From DASQZJ01 sp035638775 (GTDB lineage: Bacteria > Pseudomonadota > Gammaproteobacteria > UBA5335 > SLRW01), in assembly GCA_035638775.1 (NCBI GenBank), contig DASQZJ010000020.1:1-64000 (forward strand): a stretch of 64,000 bases of DNA, given 5' to 3'. Shown piece by piece: positions 16,901 through 29,738 of this stretch. The position numbers were made by a program, and so were the translations under genes. Below the pieces are notes generated by a model. That model was not told the DNA's origin. It saw only the letters and a program-made list of their open reading frames with translations, and did not search any database. Position 1 is the stretch's first letter; the number at the start of each line of letters is the position of its first letter.

Positions 16901-17443
16901 ATGCCAGAGACCGTGAACGGGCGAGGCAAGCGCATATTCCTGGTCGGGCCCATGGGCGCGGGCAAGACGACCGTGGGGCGCCGCCTGGCGGAGGCGACCG
17001 GCTACCGCTTCCTCGACACCGACCAGGAGGTGGAACGCCGCACCGGGGTGGACATCTCGTTCATCTTCGACATGGAAGGCGAGGAGGGCTTCCGGCGGCG
17101 CGAGCGGAAGGTGCTGGACGAGCTGAGCCGGCTCGACGGGATCGTCCTGTCGACCGGCGGCGGCGCCATCCTCGATCCGGACAACCGGGCGATGCTCAAT
17201 GAGCGCGGGATCGTCGTCTACCTCGAGACCACGGTCGACGAGCAGATGCGGCGCACCCGCTTCGACCGGCGCCGTCCCCTGCTGCAGACCGCCGATCCCC
17301 GGGCCCGCCTGACCGCCCTGCTGTCCGAGCGTGCGCCGCTGTACGAATCGGTCGCCGACCTGACGATTCACACCGACGGGCGTCGCGCCCGCTCCGTGGC
17401 CCGCCAGATCCAGCGCGAGCTCGGCCTGCCCGGCGCCGACTGA
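16901..17443 (+). CDS. aroK: Shikimate kinase
   Basis: Phosphorylates shikimate at C3 with ATP, step five of the shikimate pathway. The 180-aa protein has the Walker A loop GPMGAGKT at residues 16-23, the DTD shikimate/Mg motif in FLDTDQEVERR, the Arg-rich FRRRERKVL segment and the STGGGA Walker B-like strand, plus FDRRRPLL as the lid. It lies between pilQ and aroB, the conserved gammaproteobacterial order. The ATG at 16901 gives a slightly longer N-terminus than usual (10 residues before the first strand). Confidence 0.96.
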   Translation: MPETVNGRGKRIFLVGPMGAGKTTVGRRLAEATGYRFLDTDQEVERRTGVDISFIFDMEGEEGFRRRERKVLDELSRLDGIVLSTGGGAILDPDNRAMLNERGIVVYLETTVDEQMRRTRFDRRRPLLQTADPRARLTALLSERAPLYESVADLTIHTDGRRARSVARQIQRELGLPGAD

Positions 17444-17532
17444 CCCGGAAGGAGCTTCCGGAAGCGGCTGGCCAGCCCCCGGAGGGGCAGGCATACTAGG
17501 CGTTTCAGCCGGTCCTTCCCGAGCGAACATTC

Positions 17533-18627
17533 ATGAAAGTCCTGGAAGTCGATCTCGGCCAGCGCAGCTACCCCATCTACATCGGCACCGGCCTGCTCGG
17601 CGCCGCGGACGTCTGGTCGCGACACCTTCCGGGGCGCCAGGTGCTGGTGATCACCAACGAAACCGTCGCGCCGCTCTACCTCGACCGGGTGACCGCGGCG
17701 CTTTCCGGGTTCACGGTGGATACGCTGATCCTCCCCGACGGCGAGGAGCACAAGACGCTGGCGACCGCGAGCCGGGTGTTCGACAGGCTCATGGAGCTGC
17801 GCTACGACCGCGACTGCACCCTGATCGCGCTCGGCGGGGGCGTCGTCGGCGACCTGACCGGCTTCGCCGCCGCCTGCTACCTGCGCGGCGTGCACTTCCT
17901 GCAAATGCCGACCACCCTGCTGGCCCAGGTCGACTCATCGGTCGGCGGCAAGACCGGGGTCAATCATCCGCTCGGCAAGAACATGATCGGCGCCTTTCAC
18001 CAGCCGCGCTGCGTGGTCGCCGACATCGGCACGCTGGACACGCTGGGCGATCGCGAGCTCCGGGCCGGCCTCGCCGAGGTGATCAAGTACGGCCTGATCG
18101 CGGACGCGGCCTTCCTGGAGTGGCTGGAAGGCCGGCTCGACGGGTTGCTCGCGCGCGAGCCCGAAGCACTGGCGGAGGCGGTGCGAACGTCCTGCCGCAT
18201 CAAGGCCGAGATCGTGGCCCGCGACGAGCGCGAGCAGGGCCTGCGGGCACTGCTCAATTTCGGGCACACTTTCGGCCACGCGATCGAGACCGGTCTCGGT
18301 TACGGCACCCTCCTCCACGGCGAGGCCGTGGCCGTCGGCATGCTGATGGCCGCCGAGCTGTCGCGGCGCCTGGGCGACATCGACGGAGCCGACTGCGGCC
18401 GCGTCCGGCGCCTGATCGAGCGCGCCGGGCTCCCGACCGCGGCGCCCGCGGAGCTCGACGCCGAACGCTTCCTCACGCTGATGGCCTCCGACAAGAAGGT
18501 GCGCGGCGGTCGCCTGCGGCTGGTCCTGCTCGCCGCCCCGGGCCGGGCCGAGGTCCGCGACGACTTCGATCCCGGCGAGCTGCGGGCCGTCCTCGAAACC
18601 TTTCCGCGAGCCGCCTGCCGCAAATGA
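17533..18627 (+). CDS. aroB: 3-dehydroquinate synthase
   Basis: Converts DAHP to 3-dehydroquinate, the second shikimate-pathway step, using NAD and a divalent metal. The 364-aa protein shows the NAD-binding GGGVVGDLTGFAAA, PTTLLAQVDSSVGGKTGVNH (substrate site with Lys and Asn), EVIKYGLI carrying a metal Glu, and FGHTFGHAIET with HGEAVAVGM carrying the two metal His residues. Length is normal. Its stop codon overlaps the start of the following dNTPase (ATGA), so they are co-translated. About 90 bases separate it from aroK. Confidence 0.97.
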   Translation: MKVLEVDLGQRSYPIYIGTGLLGAADVWSRHLPGRQVLVITNETVAPLYLDRVTAALSGFTVDTLILPDGEEHKTLATASRVFDRLMELRYDRDCTLIALGGGVVGDLTGFAAACYLRGVHFLQMPTTLLAQVDSSVGGKTGVNHPLGKNMIGAFHQPRCVVADIGTLDTLGDRELRAGLAEVIKYGLIADAAFLEWLEGRLDGLLAREPEALAEAVRTSCRIKAEIVARDEREQGLRALLNFGHTFGHAIETGLGYGTLLHGEAVAVGMLMAAELSRRLGDIDGADCGRVRRLIERAGLPTAAPAELDAERFLTLMASDKKVRGGRLRLVLLAAPGRAEVRDDFDPGELRAVLETFPRAACRK

Positions 18628-19802
18628 GCGCGCACACGGCAACCGGGCGCGACCCGTTCCTGGCGCCCTGGGCCACGGACGCCGGCGGCAGTCGTGGACG
18701 GCGCTTCCCCGAGGACCCGCCGGCGCACCGCACGGAGTTCCAGCGCGACCGCGACCGGATCGTCCATTCGGCGGCGTTCCGCCGCCTGGAATACAAGACC
18801 CAGGTGTTCGTCAACCACGAGGGCGACCTGTTCCGGACGCGGCTGACCCATTCGCTCGAGGTCGCCCAGATCGCCCGCACCGTGGCGCGCGCGCTCCGGC
18901 TCAACGAGGACCTGACCGAGGCGATCTGCCTGGCACACGATCTCGGCCACACCCCCTTCGGACACGCCGGCCAGGAAGCGCTGCACGCGTGCATGCGCGG
19001 GCACGGCGGCTTCGAGCACAACCTGCAGTCCCTGCGGGTCGTGGACGAGCTCGAGCACAAGTACGCCGACTTCCGCGGGCTCAACCTCACGTTCGAGGCC
19101 CGCGAGGGCATTCTCAAGCACTGCTCCCGCGACAAGGCCCGCGAGCTGGGCGAGCTTGGCCGACGCTTTCTCGAACGCCGGCAGCCGTCGCTGGAGGCGC
19201 AGCTGGCCAACGTCGCGGACGAGATCGCCTACAACAATCACGACGTGGACGACGGGCTGCGCGCGGGCCTGCTCTCGATCGAGCAGCTGCGGGACATCGC
19301 GCTGTTCGAGTCGCACCATGCCGAGGTCAGAGAGCGGTACCCGCGGCTGGCCGGACGCCCGCTGATCCACGAGACCATTCGCCGCATGATCAACGGCCTG
19401 GTGGTCGACCTGATCGAGCACAGCGACGAGCGGATACGCAAGCACGCGCCCGCCGATCCCGAAGCGGTGCGGGCGGCCGACGGCGCCATGATCGGCTTCA
19501 GCGACGCCGTCGCCGGGCGCAACCGGGAGCTGAAGCGGTTCCTGCGCCGGGAGCTGTACCAGCACTACCGGGTGCACCGCATGACCTGCAAGGCGCAGCG
19601 CATCGTGCGGGACCTGTACGCGGCTTTCGCCGACGACCCCCGCCTGCTCCCGCCCCAGGCGAGGGAGCAGGCCCTGGCACTGGCGGAGCGCCACGGTGAT
19701 GACGGCCGGGCCCGGGCGGTGGCCGACTACATCGCCGGCATGACGGATCGTTTCGCGATCGCCGAGCACGAGCGACTGTTCCTGCCCCGCTCGCGGACCT
19801 GA
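18624..19802 (+). CDS. dGTPase-like deoxynucleoside triphosphate triphosphohydrolase
   Basis: HD-domain enzyme of the Dgt family, which cleaves dNTPs to deoxynucleoside plus triphosphate and limits dNTP pools. The 392-aa product contains FQRDRDRIVHSAAFRRLEYKTQV, a family block, then RLTHSLEVAQIA (first metal His), AHDLGHTPFGHAG (HD pair with second His) and DEIAYNNHDVDDG (last metal Asp). This is the shorter class (about 380-400 aa), not the 505-aa E. coli Dgt, so the substrate range may be wider than dGTP. Start chosen at the ATG overlapping the aroB stop. The same aroB-dgt-gltB order is seen in related sulphur-oxidising gammaproteobacteria. Confidence 0.92.
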   Translation: MSAHTATGRDPFLAPWATDAGGSRGRRFPEDPPAHRTEFQRDRDRIVHSAAFRRLEYKTQVFVNHEGDLFRTRLTHSLEVAQIARTVARALRLNEDLTEAICLAHDLGHTPFGHAGQEALHACMRGHGGFEHNLQSLRVVDELEHKYADFRGLNLTFEAREGILKHCSRDKARELGELGRRFLERRQPSLEAQLANVADEIAYNNHDVDDGLRAGLLSIEQLRDIALFESHHAEVRERYPRLAGRPLIHETIRRMINGLVVDLIEHSDERIRKHAPADPEAVRAADGAMIGFSDAVAGRNRELKRFLRRELYQHYRVHRMTCKAQRIVRDLYAAFADDPRLLPPQAREQALALAERHGDDGRARAVADYIAGMTDRFAIAEHERLFLPRSRT

Positions 19803-19812
19803 GGGGTCCGCG
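19792..19812 (+). terminator. Hairpin overlapping the dGTPase stop codon
   Basis: Perfect 8-bp inverted repeat CGCGGACC / GGTCCGCG with loop TGAGG that contains the stop codon. No T run follows. It lies immediately before the gltB promoter, so it may separate the two transcripts. Confidence 0.45.
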
Positions 19813-19828
19813 CACGCCCTTCGCCCGA

Positions 19829-19857
19829 TTGATCGCAACCGGCTGGATGGCTATACT
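19829..19857 (+). promoter_or_regulatory. Predicted sigma70 promoter of gltBD
   Basis: TTGATC (19829-19834), 17-base spacer, TATACT (19852-19857). This gives a leader of roughly 205 bases before the gltB ATG, long enough for regulation; no riboswitch fold was recognised in it. Confidence 0.55.
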
Positions 19858-20069
19858 TGACGGCCGCTTTGCGACCGCCGAGGCCGTTCGCGAATGAGCC
19901 ACGGAGCCCACGGCAGCGCGTTTCTGGCGCGACCGGCGACGGCGCGGACAGACCTCCCTGGACAGGATCCCCATCCGGCCGTGACACGCGCGGACGCACC
20001 AGGCGGGCACCACGAGCCGGCAGGGGGTGCCGGCGAACGGCCCACCGCCAGATACGACGGGTCACCCTG

Positions 20070-24524
<4,455 letters not shown>

Positions 24525-24567
24525 GCGCGCCCGGCGGCCGGTTCCGGAACACAGCCGCAAAGAAGCC

Positions 24568-25971
24568 ATGACCGACCCACTGCACTTTCTCGACATGCCC
24601 CGGCGGGACCCGGAGAAGCAGCCCGCCGAGATCCGGATCAAGCGCTGGAACGAGATCTACGGGCAGTTCGATCCCGACACCGCCGCCTCCCAGGCGGGCC
24701 GCTGCATCTCCTGCGGCAACCCGTACTGCGAGTGGAAGTGCCCGGTTCACAACTACATCCCCAACTGGCTCAAGCTGGTCTCCGAGGGCAACCTGTTCGA
24801 GGCGGCGGAGCTGTCGCACAAGACCAACTCGCTGCCCGAGGTGTGCGGCCGCGTGTGCCCGCAGGACCGCCTGTGCGAAGGCGCCTGCACCATGAACGAC
24901 GGCTTCGGGGCGATCACCATTGGCGCGGTCGAGAAGTACATCACCGACGAGGCCGTGCGGCAGGGCTGGCGGCCCGACCTCAGCGCGGTCGAGGAGACCG
25001 GGCATCGCGTGGCGGTAATCGGGGCGGGCCCGGCCGGCCTGGCAGCCGCGGACGTGCTGGCACGCAACGGTGTCCGCGCGGTGGTCTACGACCGCTACCC
25101 GGAGATCGGCGGCCTGCTGACCTTCGGCATCCCGCCGTTCAAGCTGGAGAAGGAGATCGTGCGCACGCGCCGGCGGCTGCTCGAGGAGATGGGCGTGGAG
25201 TTCGTGCTGGACACCGAGGTCGGCCGCGACGTCGCCTTCGACCGCCTGGTGGCCGACTACGACGCGGTGTTCCTCGGCATGGGCGCCTATACCGCGATGC
25301 GCGGCGGCTTCCCCGGAGAGGACCTGCAGGGCGTACACGAGGCGCTGCCCTACCTGGTGTCCAACATCCACAAGGTGATGGAGATCCCGGGCGGCCCGGC
25401 CGAGCACATCAGCATGTCGGGCCGGCGGGTGATCGTGCTGGGCGGCGGCGACACGGCCATGGACTGCAACCGCACGGCCCTGCGCCAGGGCGCTTCCAGC
25501 GTCGTCTGCGCCTACCGGCGCGACGAGGACAACATGCCGGGCTCGCGCCGCGAGGTGCTCAACGCGCGGGAGGAAGGCGTGCAGTTCCTGTTCAACCGCC
25601 AGCCGGTCGAGATCGTGGGCGACCGCCGGGTCGAGGGCGTCAAGTTCGTCACCACGAAGCTGGGCGATCCCGACGAACGCGGACGCCGTCGCCCGGTGCC
25701 GGTTCCCGGCTCGGAGGAAGTAGTCCCCGCCGACCGCGTGATCATCGCCTTCGGCTTCCGGCCCAGCCCCGCGGACTGGTTCCGCGACTTCGAGATCTAC
25801 TGCGACGAGGGTGGCCGCGTGGTCGCCAGCCAGGCGCAGTACCGCTTCCAGACCAACAATCCGAAAGTGTTCGCGGGCGGCGACATGGTGCGCGGCTCCG
25901 ACCTGGTGGTCACGGCGGTGTTCGAGGGGCGGCAGGCCGCCGAGGGCATCATGCGCTATCTCGAGGTCTAG
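24568..25971 (+). CDS. gltD: Glutamate synthase (NADPH), small subunit
   Basis: NADPH- and FAD-binding subunit that feeds electrons to the large subunit. The 467-aa protein has two Cys clusters near the N-terminus (CISCGNPYCEWKCPVHN and CGRVCPQDRLCEGAC) for [4Fe-4S] centres. The FAD motif VAVIGAGPAGLAAADVLARNG is near residue 150, ITFGIPPFKLEK-like substrate-channel sequence reads LTFGIPPFKLEKE, and the NADPH motif VIVLGGGDTAMDCNR follows. Two bases separate the stop from pyrF, so gltBD-pyrF-hemE may form one transcript. Confidence 0.97.
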   Translation: MTDPLHFLDMPRRDPEKQPAEIRIKRWNEIYGQFDPDTAASQAGRCISCGNPYCEWKCPVHNYIPNWLKLVSEGNLFEAAELSHKTNSLPEVCGRVCPQDRLCEGACTMNDGFGAITIGAVEKYITDEAVRQGWRPDLSAVEETGHRVAVIGAGPAGLAAADVLARNGVRAVVYDRYPEIGGLLTFGIPPFKLEKEIVRTRRRLLEEMGVEFVLDTEVGRDVAFDRLVADYDAVFLGMGAYTAMRGGFPGEDLQGVHEALPYLVSNIHKVMEIPGGPAEHISMSGRRVIVLGGGDTAMDCNRTALRQGASSVVCAYRRDEDNMPGSRREVLNAREEGVQFLFNRQPVEIVGDRRVEGVKFVTTKLGDPDERGRRRPVPVPGSEEVVPADRVIIAFGFRPSPADWFRDFEIYCDEGGRVVASQAQYRFQTNNPKVFAGGDMVRGSDLVVTAVFEGRQAAEGIMRYLEV

Positions 25972-25973
25972 GA

Positions 25974-26720
25974 ATGCCCGCTGCATCCGGCGCCCGGCCC
26001 GCGATCGATCCCCGTGAGCGCCTGATCCTGGCGCTGGACGTGCCCGACGCCGACAGCGCCCGCGCCCTGGTGAAGACGCTGGGCGACAGCGTGCGCTTCT
26101 ACAAGCTGGGGCTGGAGCTGTTCATGGCGGGGGGCTGTTTCGAGCTGCTGGACTGGCTGATCGGCCGGGGCAAGCAGGTGTTCGTCGACCTGAAGTTCTT
26201 CGACGTGCCCGCCACCGTCGCCGCCGCGGTGCGTGCGCTGCGCGGGCGGGGCGCGCGCTTCGCCACGGTCCACGGCAACCAGTCGATCATGGAGGCGGCG
26301 GCGCAGGCTGCCGGCGACGGCCTCGGCATCCTCGCGGTGACTGTCCTGACCAGCCTCGACCGGGGCGACCTGGACGACCTTGGCTTCGCCTGCGATGTCG
26401 AGTCGCTGGTTCTCTCGCGCGCCCGGCGTGCGCTCGCCGCCGGCTGCGAAGGCGTGGTGTCGTCGGGCCTGGAGGCGGCCCGGCTGCGCGCCGAGCTGGG
26501 ACCGCGCCTGATGGTGGTCACCCCGGGAATCCGTCCGGTGGAGAATCGCCCGGTGGACGACCAGAAGCGGGTCATGACACCCGGGCAGGCGTTCGCTGCG
26601 GGGGCCGACTACATCGTCGTCGGGCGCCCGGTCCGCAACGCCCCGGACCCGCGCGCGGCCGCCGAAGCCATCCAGGGCGCCATCGCCCGCCACTTCGCCC
26701 CCGGGAAGGATCGCCCGTGA
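25974..26720 (+). CDS. pyrF: Orotidine 5'-phosphate decarboxylase
   Basis: Final step of UMP synthesis, decarboxylating OMP. The 248-aa protein contains the catalytic DxKxxD array in VFVDLKFFDVPATVAAAV, the LALDV strand with the first Asp near residue 22, TVHGNQS, and the phosphate-binding VTPGIRP and YIVVGRPV segments. It belongs to the type-1 group with normal length. The ATG at 25974 lies two bases after gltD and the stop shares bases with the hemE GTG start (GTGA). Confidence 0.95.
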   Translation: MPAASGARPAIDPRERLILALDVPDADSARALVKTLGDSVRFYKLGLELFMAGGCFELLDWLIGRGKQVFVDLKFFDVPATVAAAVRALRGRGARFATVHGNQSIMEAAAQAAGDGLGILAVTVLTSLDRGDLDDLGFACDVESLVLSRARRALAAGCEGVVSSGLEAARLRAELGPRLMVVTPGIRPVENRPVDDQKRVMTPGQAFAAGADYIVVGRPVRNAPDPRAAAEAIQGAIARHFAPGKDRP

Positions 26721-27796
26721 AGGCTCCGGGACCACGCAACGACCGCCTGCTGCGCGCGCTGCTGCGCCAGCCCGTCGACCGTACTCCGGTGTGGATGATG
26801 CGGCAAGCGGGGCGCTACCTGCCGGAATACCGGGAAGTGCGTGAACGGGTGCCGGACTTCATGACCCTGTGCCGCACTCCCGAGCTGGCCTGCGAGGTTA
26901 CGCTGCAGCCGCTGCGCCGGTTCGATCTCGACGCCGCGATCCTGTTCTCCGACATCCTGACCGTGCCGGACGCCATGGGGCTGGGGCTGCACTTCGTGCC
27001 CGGGGAGGGGCCGCGCTTCGAGCGCCCGGTGCGCAGCCGCGCGGACGTCGACGCCCTGCACCGCCCCGACCCGGCGCGCGAGCTGGCATACGTGCCCGAG
27101 GCGGTGCGCACGATCCACCGCGAGCTGGACGGGAGGGTGCCGCTGATCGGCTTCGCCGGCAGCCCGTGGACGCTTGCAACCTACATGGTGGAAGGACGCT
27201 CGAGCCGGGACTTCGCGCGCATCAAGGGCATGCTCTACGACGACCCCGACGCGCTGCACCGGCTGCTCGCGCTGCTGGCGGATTCCCTGGTCGACTATCT
27301 CGGCGCCCAGATCGAGGCCGGCGCCGACGCATTGCAGATCTTCGACACCTGGGGCGGCACGCTCAGCACTCCGGCCTATCGCGCGTTCTCGCTCGACTAC
27401 ATGGCACGCATCCTGGATCGCCTGCCGCGCGAGCGCGACGGCCGGCGCATCCCCGTGATCCTGTTCACCAAGGGCGGGGGCGCCTGGCTTGAAGAGATTG
27501 CCGCTGCCGGCTGCGATGCGGTGGGCCTGGACTGGAGCATCGAGCTGGGCACGGCCCGGGCCCGGATCGGGGATCGCGTCGCCCTGCAGGGAAACATGGA
27601 CCCGGCCGTCCTGCGCGCCCGTCCGGACGTGATCCGCGACGAGGTCGCGCGTCTGCTGCGCAGCTACGGGGCCGGCAACGGCCACGTCTTCAACCTCGGG
27701 CACGGCATCACGCCGGACGTTCCGCCGGAGCATGCCGCGGCCATGGTCGACGCGGTGCGCGAGCTGAGCCCCGGCTGGCACCGCGCGCGCACGTGA
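26717..27796 (+). CDS. hemE: Uroporphyrinogen decarboxylase
   Basis: Decarboxylates uroporphyrinogen III to coproporphyrinogen III in heme synthesis. The 359-aa GTG-initiated protein shows the family signature VWMMRQAGRYLPEYRE (with active-site Arg residues), AAILFSDILTVPDAMG with the essential Asp, GFAGSPWTLATYMVEG, and FNLGHGITPDVPPEH near the C-terminus with the conserved His. It overlaps pyrF by four bases. Together with hemW and hemH in this window it shows an intact late heme pathway. Confidence 0.97.
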   Translation: MKAPGPRNDRLLRALLRQPVDRTPVWMMRQAGRYLPEYREVRERVPDFMTLCRTPELACEVTLQPLRRFDLDAAILFSDILTVPDAMGLGLHFVPGEGPRFERPVRSRADVDALHRPDPARELAYVPEAVRTIHRELDGRVPLIGFAGSPWTLATYMVEGRSSRDFARIKGMLYDDPDALHRLLALLADSLVDYLGAQIEAGADALQIFDTWGGTLSTPAYRAFSLDYMARILDRLPRERDGRRIPVILFTKGGGAWLEEIAAAGCDAVGLDWSIELGTARARIGDRVALQGNMDPAVLRARPDVIRDEVARLLRSYGAGNGHVFNLGHGITPDVPPEHAAAMVDAVRELSPGWHRART

Positions 27797-27806
27797 CCGC
27801 AGGCCG

Positions 27807-27821
27807 CCGGGGATGCCCCGG
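27807..27821. terminator. Short hairpin between convergent hemE and merR-like gene
   Basis: CCGGGG-ATG-CCCCGG, a perfect 6-bp repeat in the 33-base gap between convergent genes. It has no T run. It could act in both directions. Confidence 0.35.
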
Positions 27822-27829
27822 TGCCCGAC

Positions 27830-28738
27830 TCAGGCGACGGCGGACAGGCGTTCGCCGATCTGGCGCAGCCCGTGATCGATATCGTCCCCGAGCGCGACAC
27901 CGCCGGCCTGCGTGATCGCCGCCCCGTGGCGCACCGAGAAGCCGCCGCCGACGAACACCGGACGTCCCGCGGCACCGATCAGGCGGGCGAGGCGTTCGCC
28001 CCGCTCCTCCCAGTCCAGGCGCTCGGAACCCGAGAGCACGATGGCCGCGCTGCGCGAGCGGCGTGCCGCCTCGGCCAGCTCGTCCAGGGGCATGTCCGCT
28101 CCCAGCAGCACCGGGCGAAAACCCTGCTCCAGCGCCCGCAGCGTGAACAGGACCAGCCCGACCTCGTGCAGCTCGCCTTCCATGCACGCGGCCAGCAGCC
28201 GTGGGCGCTCCCGGTCGGCTCCGACATGATGCAGCCGCGCGCCGAGCTTGTTGCGCAGGTAGACCCCGAAGAAGTGTTCCTCGGCCACGGTCCCCTCGCC
28301 CGTTTCCCAGCGCCGGCCCAGCCGTTCCAGCAGCGGCACCACGAGGCGCTTGAACGCCAGGTCCACGGGGTAGAGCGACAGCACCTGGTTGTACACGGCC
28401 TCGAGCGCGGCATCGTCGAAAGCGATCACCGCATCCAGCATTTCGCCCAGGTACTGCTGCCAGGGCCCGGCCGGGTCGCCCGCGGCGGCCTCCTCGGCCT
28501 CCAGCACCCGGCGCGCCTGGCTGATCGAGATCCCCCGTTCGAGCAGCTGGAGCACCCGCCGGATGCGCTCGATGTCGGCGCGGCTGTACAGGCGATGGCC
28601 CTTGGGCGTACGCCGGGGCTGGACAAGACCGTAACGGCGCTCCCACGCCCGCAGCGTGACCGCGTTGACTCCGGTAAGCGCCGATACCGTCCGAATCGGG
28701 TACAGTTCCCCGTCGGAAGCTTTCGTTTCCGGTTCCAT
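27830..28738 (-). CDS. MerR-family regulator with cobalamin-binding photoreceptor domain (CarH/LitR-like)
   Basis: Predicted light-responsive repressor using adenosylcobalamin. The 302-aa protein has a MerR helix-turn-helix at residues 12-80 (YPIRTVSALTGVNAVTLRAWERRYGL), a helical bundle carrying W144-x9-E154-H155, and a B12-binding Rossmann domain with the E189-x-H191-x-x-G194 motif. In characterised CarH the equivalent Trp, Glu-His and His residues contact cobalamin, and the motif His is the lower axial ligand, so all key residues are retained. The family binds DNA as a tetramer in the dark and releases it in light. The gene stands alone, divergent from a HAD gene, with operator-like repeats on its own promoter. 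A B12-independent paralogue is unlikely given the intact motifs. Confidence 0.88.
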   Translation of the reverse strand: MEPETKASDGELYPIRTVSALTGVNAVTLRAWERRYGLVQPRRTPKGHRLYSRADIERIRRVLQLLERGISISQARRVLEAEEAAAGDPAGPWQQYLGEMLDAVIAFDDAALEAVYNQVLSLYPVDLAFKRLVVPLLERLGRRWETGEGTVAEEHFFGVYLRNKLGARLHHVGADRERPRLLAACMEGELHEVGLVLFTLRALEQGFRPVLLGADMPLDELAEAARRSRSAAIVLSGSERLDWEERGERLARLIGAAGRPVFVGGGFSVRHGAAITQAGGVALGDDIDHGLRQIGERLSAVA

Positions 28739-28774
28739 CGTTCTGTCAGTGCCCTCCCCCGAGGGTCATCGAAC

Positions 28775-28826
28775 CTGCAAGTGACACATTTTTGAATTAT
28801 ACAATTCCTGTACACCAATGCCAGCA
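28775..28826 (-). promoter_or_regulatory. Promoter of the CarH-like gene with overlapping 11-bp operator repeats
   Basis: Read on the minus strand: CTGGCA as -35, a 17-base spacer and TATAAT as a perfect -10 (about 28795-28800). Two direct repeats, TGTACAGGAAT and TGTATAATTCA, start 11 bases apart and cover the spacer and the -10. The match to the nTnnACAn-type half-sites spaced 11 bp in CarH operators is from knowledge of that family; function here is inferred. The plus strand also contains the inverted repeat GAATT-ATAC-AATTC at 28794-28807. Confidence 0.6.
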
Positions 28827-28912
28827 GCCCCCGCCTCGCCGCTTGCGTCGCAAGCCGCCCGGCGGGAAGATGGAACCATCGACCAAACGGCCCCGAGCGC
28901 GTCCCCGGAGAG

Positions 28913-29617
28913 ATGAACAGCACCGCGACGACTGCCAGCACGCGTGGGATCACGTTCGACCTCGACGACACCCTGTGGGAGGTGGAAGGCGTGTTGCGCC
29001 TGGCCGACGCGCGGCTGCACGCCTGGCTGGCGCGCAACCAGCCCCGGGCGGCTTCGCGCTTCCCGCCGACCGAACTGCGCTCGATGATGGCGGCGATCGC
29101 CGTGGAGCGCCCCGCACGGGCTCACGACTTCAGCTACCTGCGCCGGGCGGCGCTCTCCCGCGCGGCACGCCTGGCGGGGGAGGAGGAGGACCTCTCCGAC
29201 GAGGCGTTCCGGATATTTCTGCGGGCACGCAACGAGGTCGTCCTCTATGACGACGTACGCCCGGTGCTGGACCGGCTGCGCCGCCGCTACCCCATGGCCA
29301 GCATCACCAACGGCAATGCCGACGTGCGCCTGATCGGGCTGGAGAGCTACTTCACGGCCGCCATATCCGCCACGGACGTCGGCCATGCCAAGCCCCATCC
29401 CGCGCCGTTTCGAGCCGCCTGCGCCGCCCTGGGTCGTCCGCCCGCCGAGGTGGTGCACGTCGGGGACGATCCCGAGTCCGACGTCGCCGGCGCGGCCTCG
29501 GCCGGACTGCGCACGGTCTGGGTGAACCGGAAAGGACGGGCGTGGCCCGGGGGCCCGCCCCCCGACCTCGAGATCCGGTCCCTGTCCGAGCTGGAGACCG
29601 CGCTGGCGGCGCTGTGA
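28913..29617 (+). CDS. HAD-family phosphatase (YigB-like)
   Basis: Haloacid-dehalogenase superfamily hydrolase, probably a small-molecule phosphatase. The 234-aa protein carries the four HAD motifs: ITFDLDDTLW (nucleophile Asp and acid/base Asp) at about residues 13-22, ASITNGNAD (motif II Thr), GHAKPHPAPF (motif III Lys) and VHVGDDPESDVAGA (motif IV). The helical cap between motifs I and II places it in subfamily I. E. coli YigB is an FMN and riboflavin-precursor phosphatase of similar size, but substrate cannot be read here. It diverges from the CarH-like gene and could share its control region. Confidence 0.88.
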   Translation: MNSTATTASTRGITFDLDDTLWEVEGVLRLADARLHAWLARNQPRAASRFPPTELRSMMAAIAVERPARAHDFSYLRRAALSRAARLAGEEEDLSDEAFRIFLRARNEVVLYDDVRPVLDRLRRRYPMASITNGNADVRLIGLESYFTAAISATDVGHAKPHPAPFRAACAALGRPPAEVVHVGDDPESDVAGAASAGLRTVWVNRKGRAWPGGPPPDLEIRSLSELETALAAL

Positions 29618-29633
29618 AGCGTGCCGGCAGGCG

Positions 29634-29666
29634 GGCGGCAGTTCAGCCGTCGCGAGTGCTGCCGCC
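29634..29666. terminator. Hairpin between convergent HAD and anti-sigma genes
   Basis: Perfect 8-bp repeat GGCGGCAG / CTGCCGCC separated by 17 bases, in the 121-base gap between convergent genes. No T run. Confidence 0.35.
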
Positions 29667-29738
29667 GCCGCACCGAGGCTGTCGGGAATACGCCGGTGGA
29701 AGAGGATTGGATGCAGGGCCGCGCCCGCTGGCGGGCGG

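Noticed and set aside
13942..16965. Long minus-strand open frame across pilP and pilQ
   Set aside because: The plus strand encodes PilP and PilQ with all expected domains; the antisense frame is a product of high GC content.
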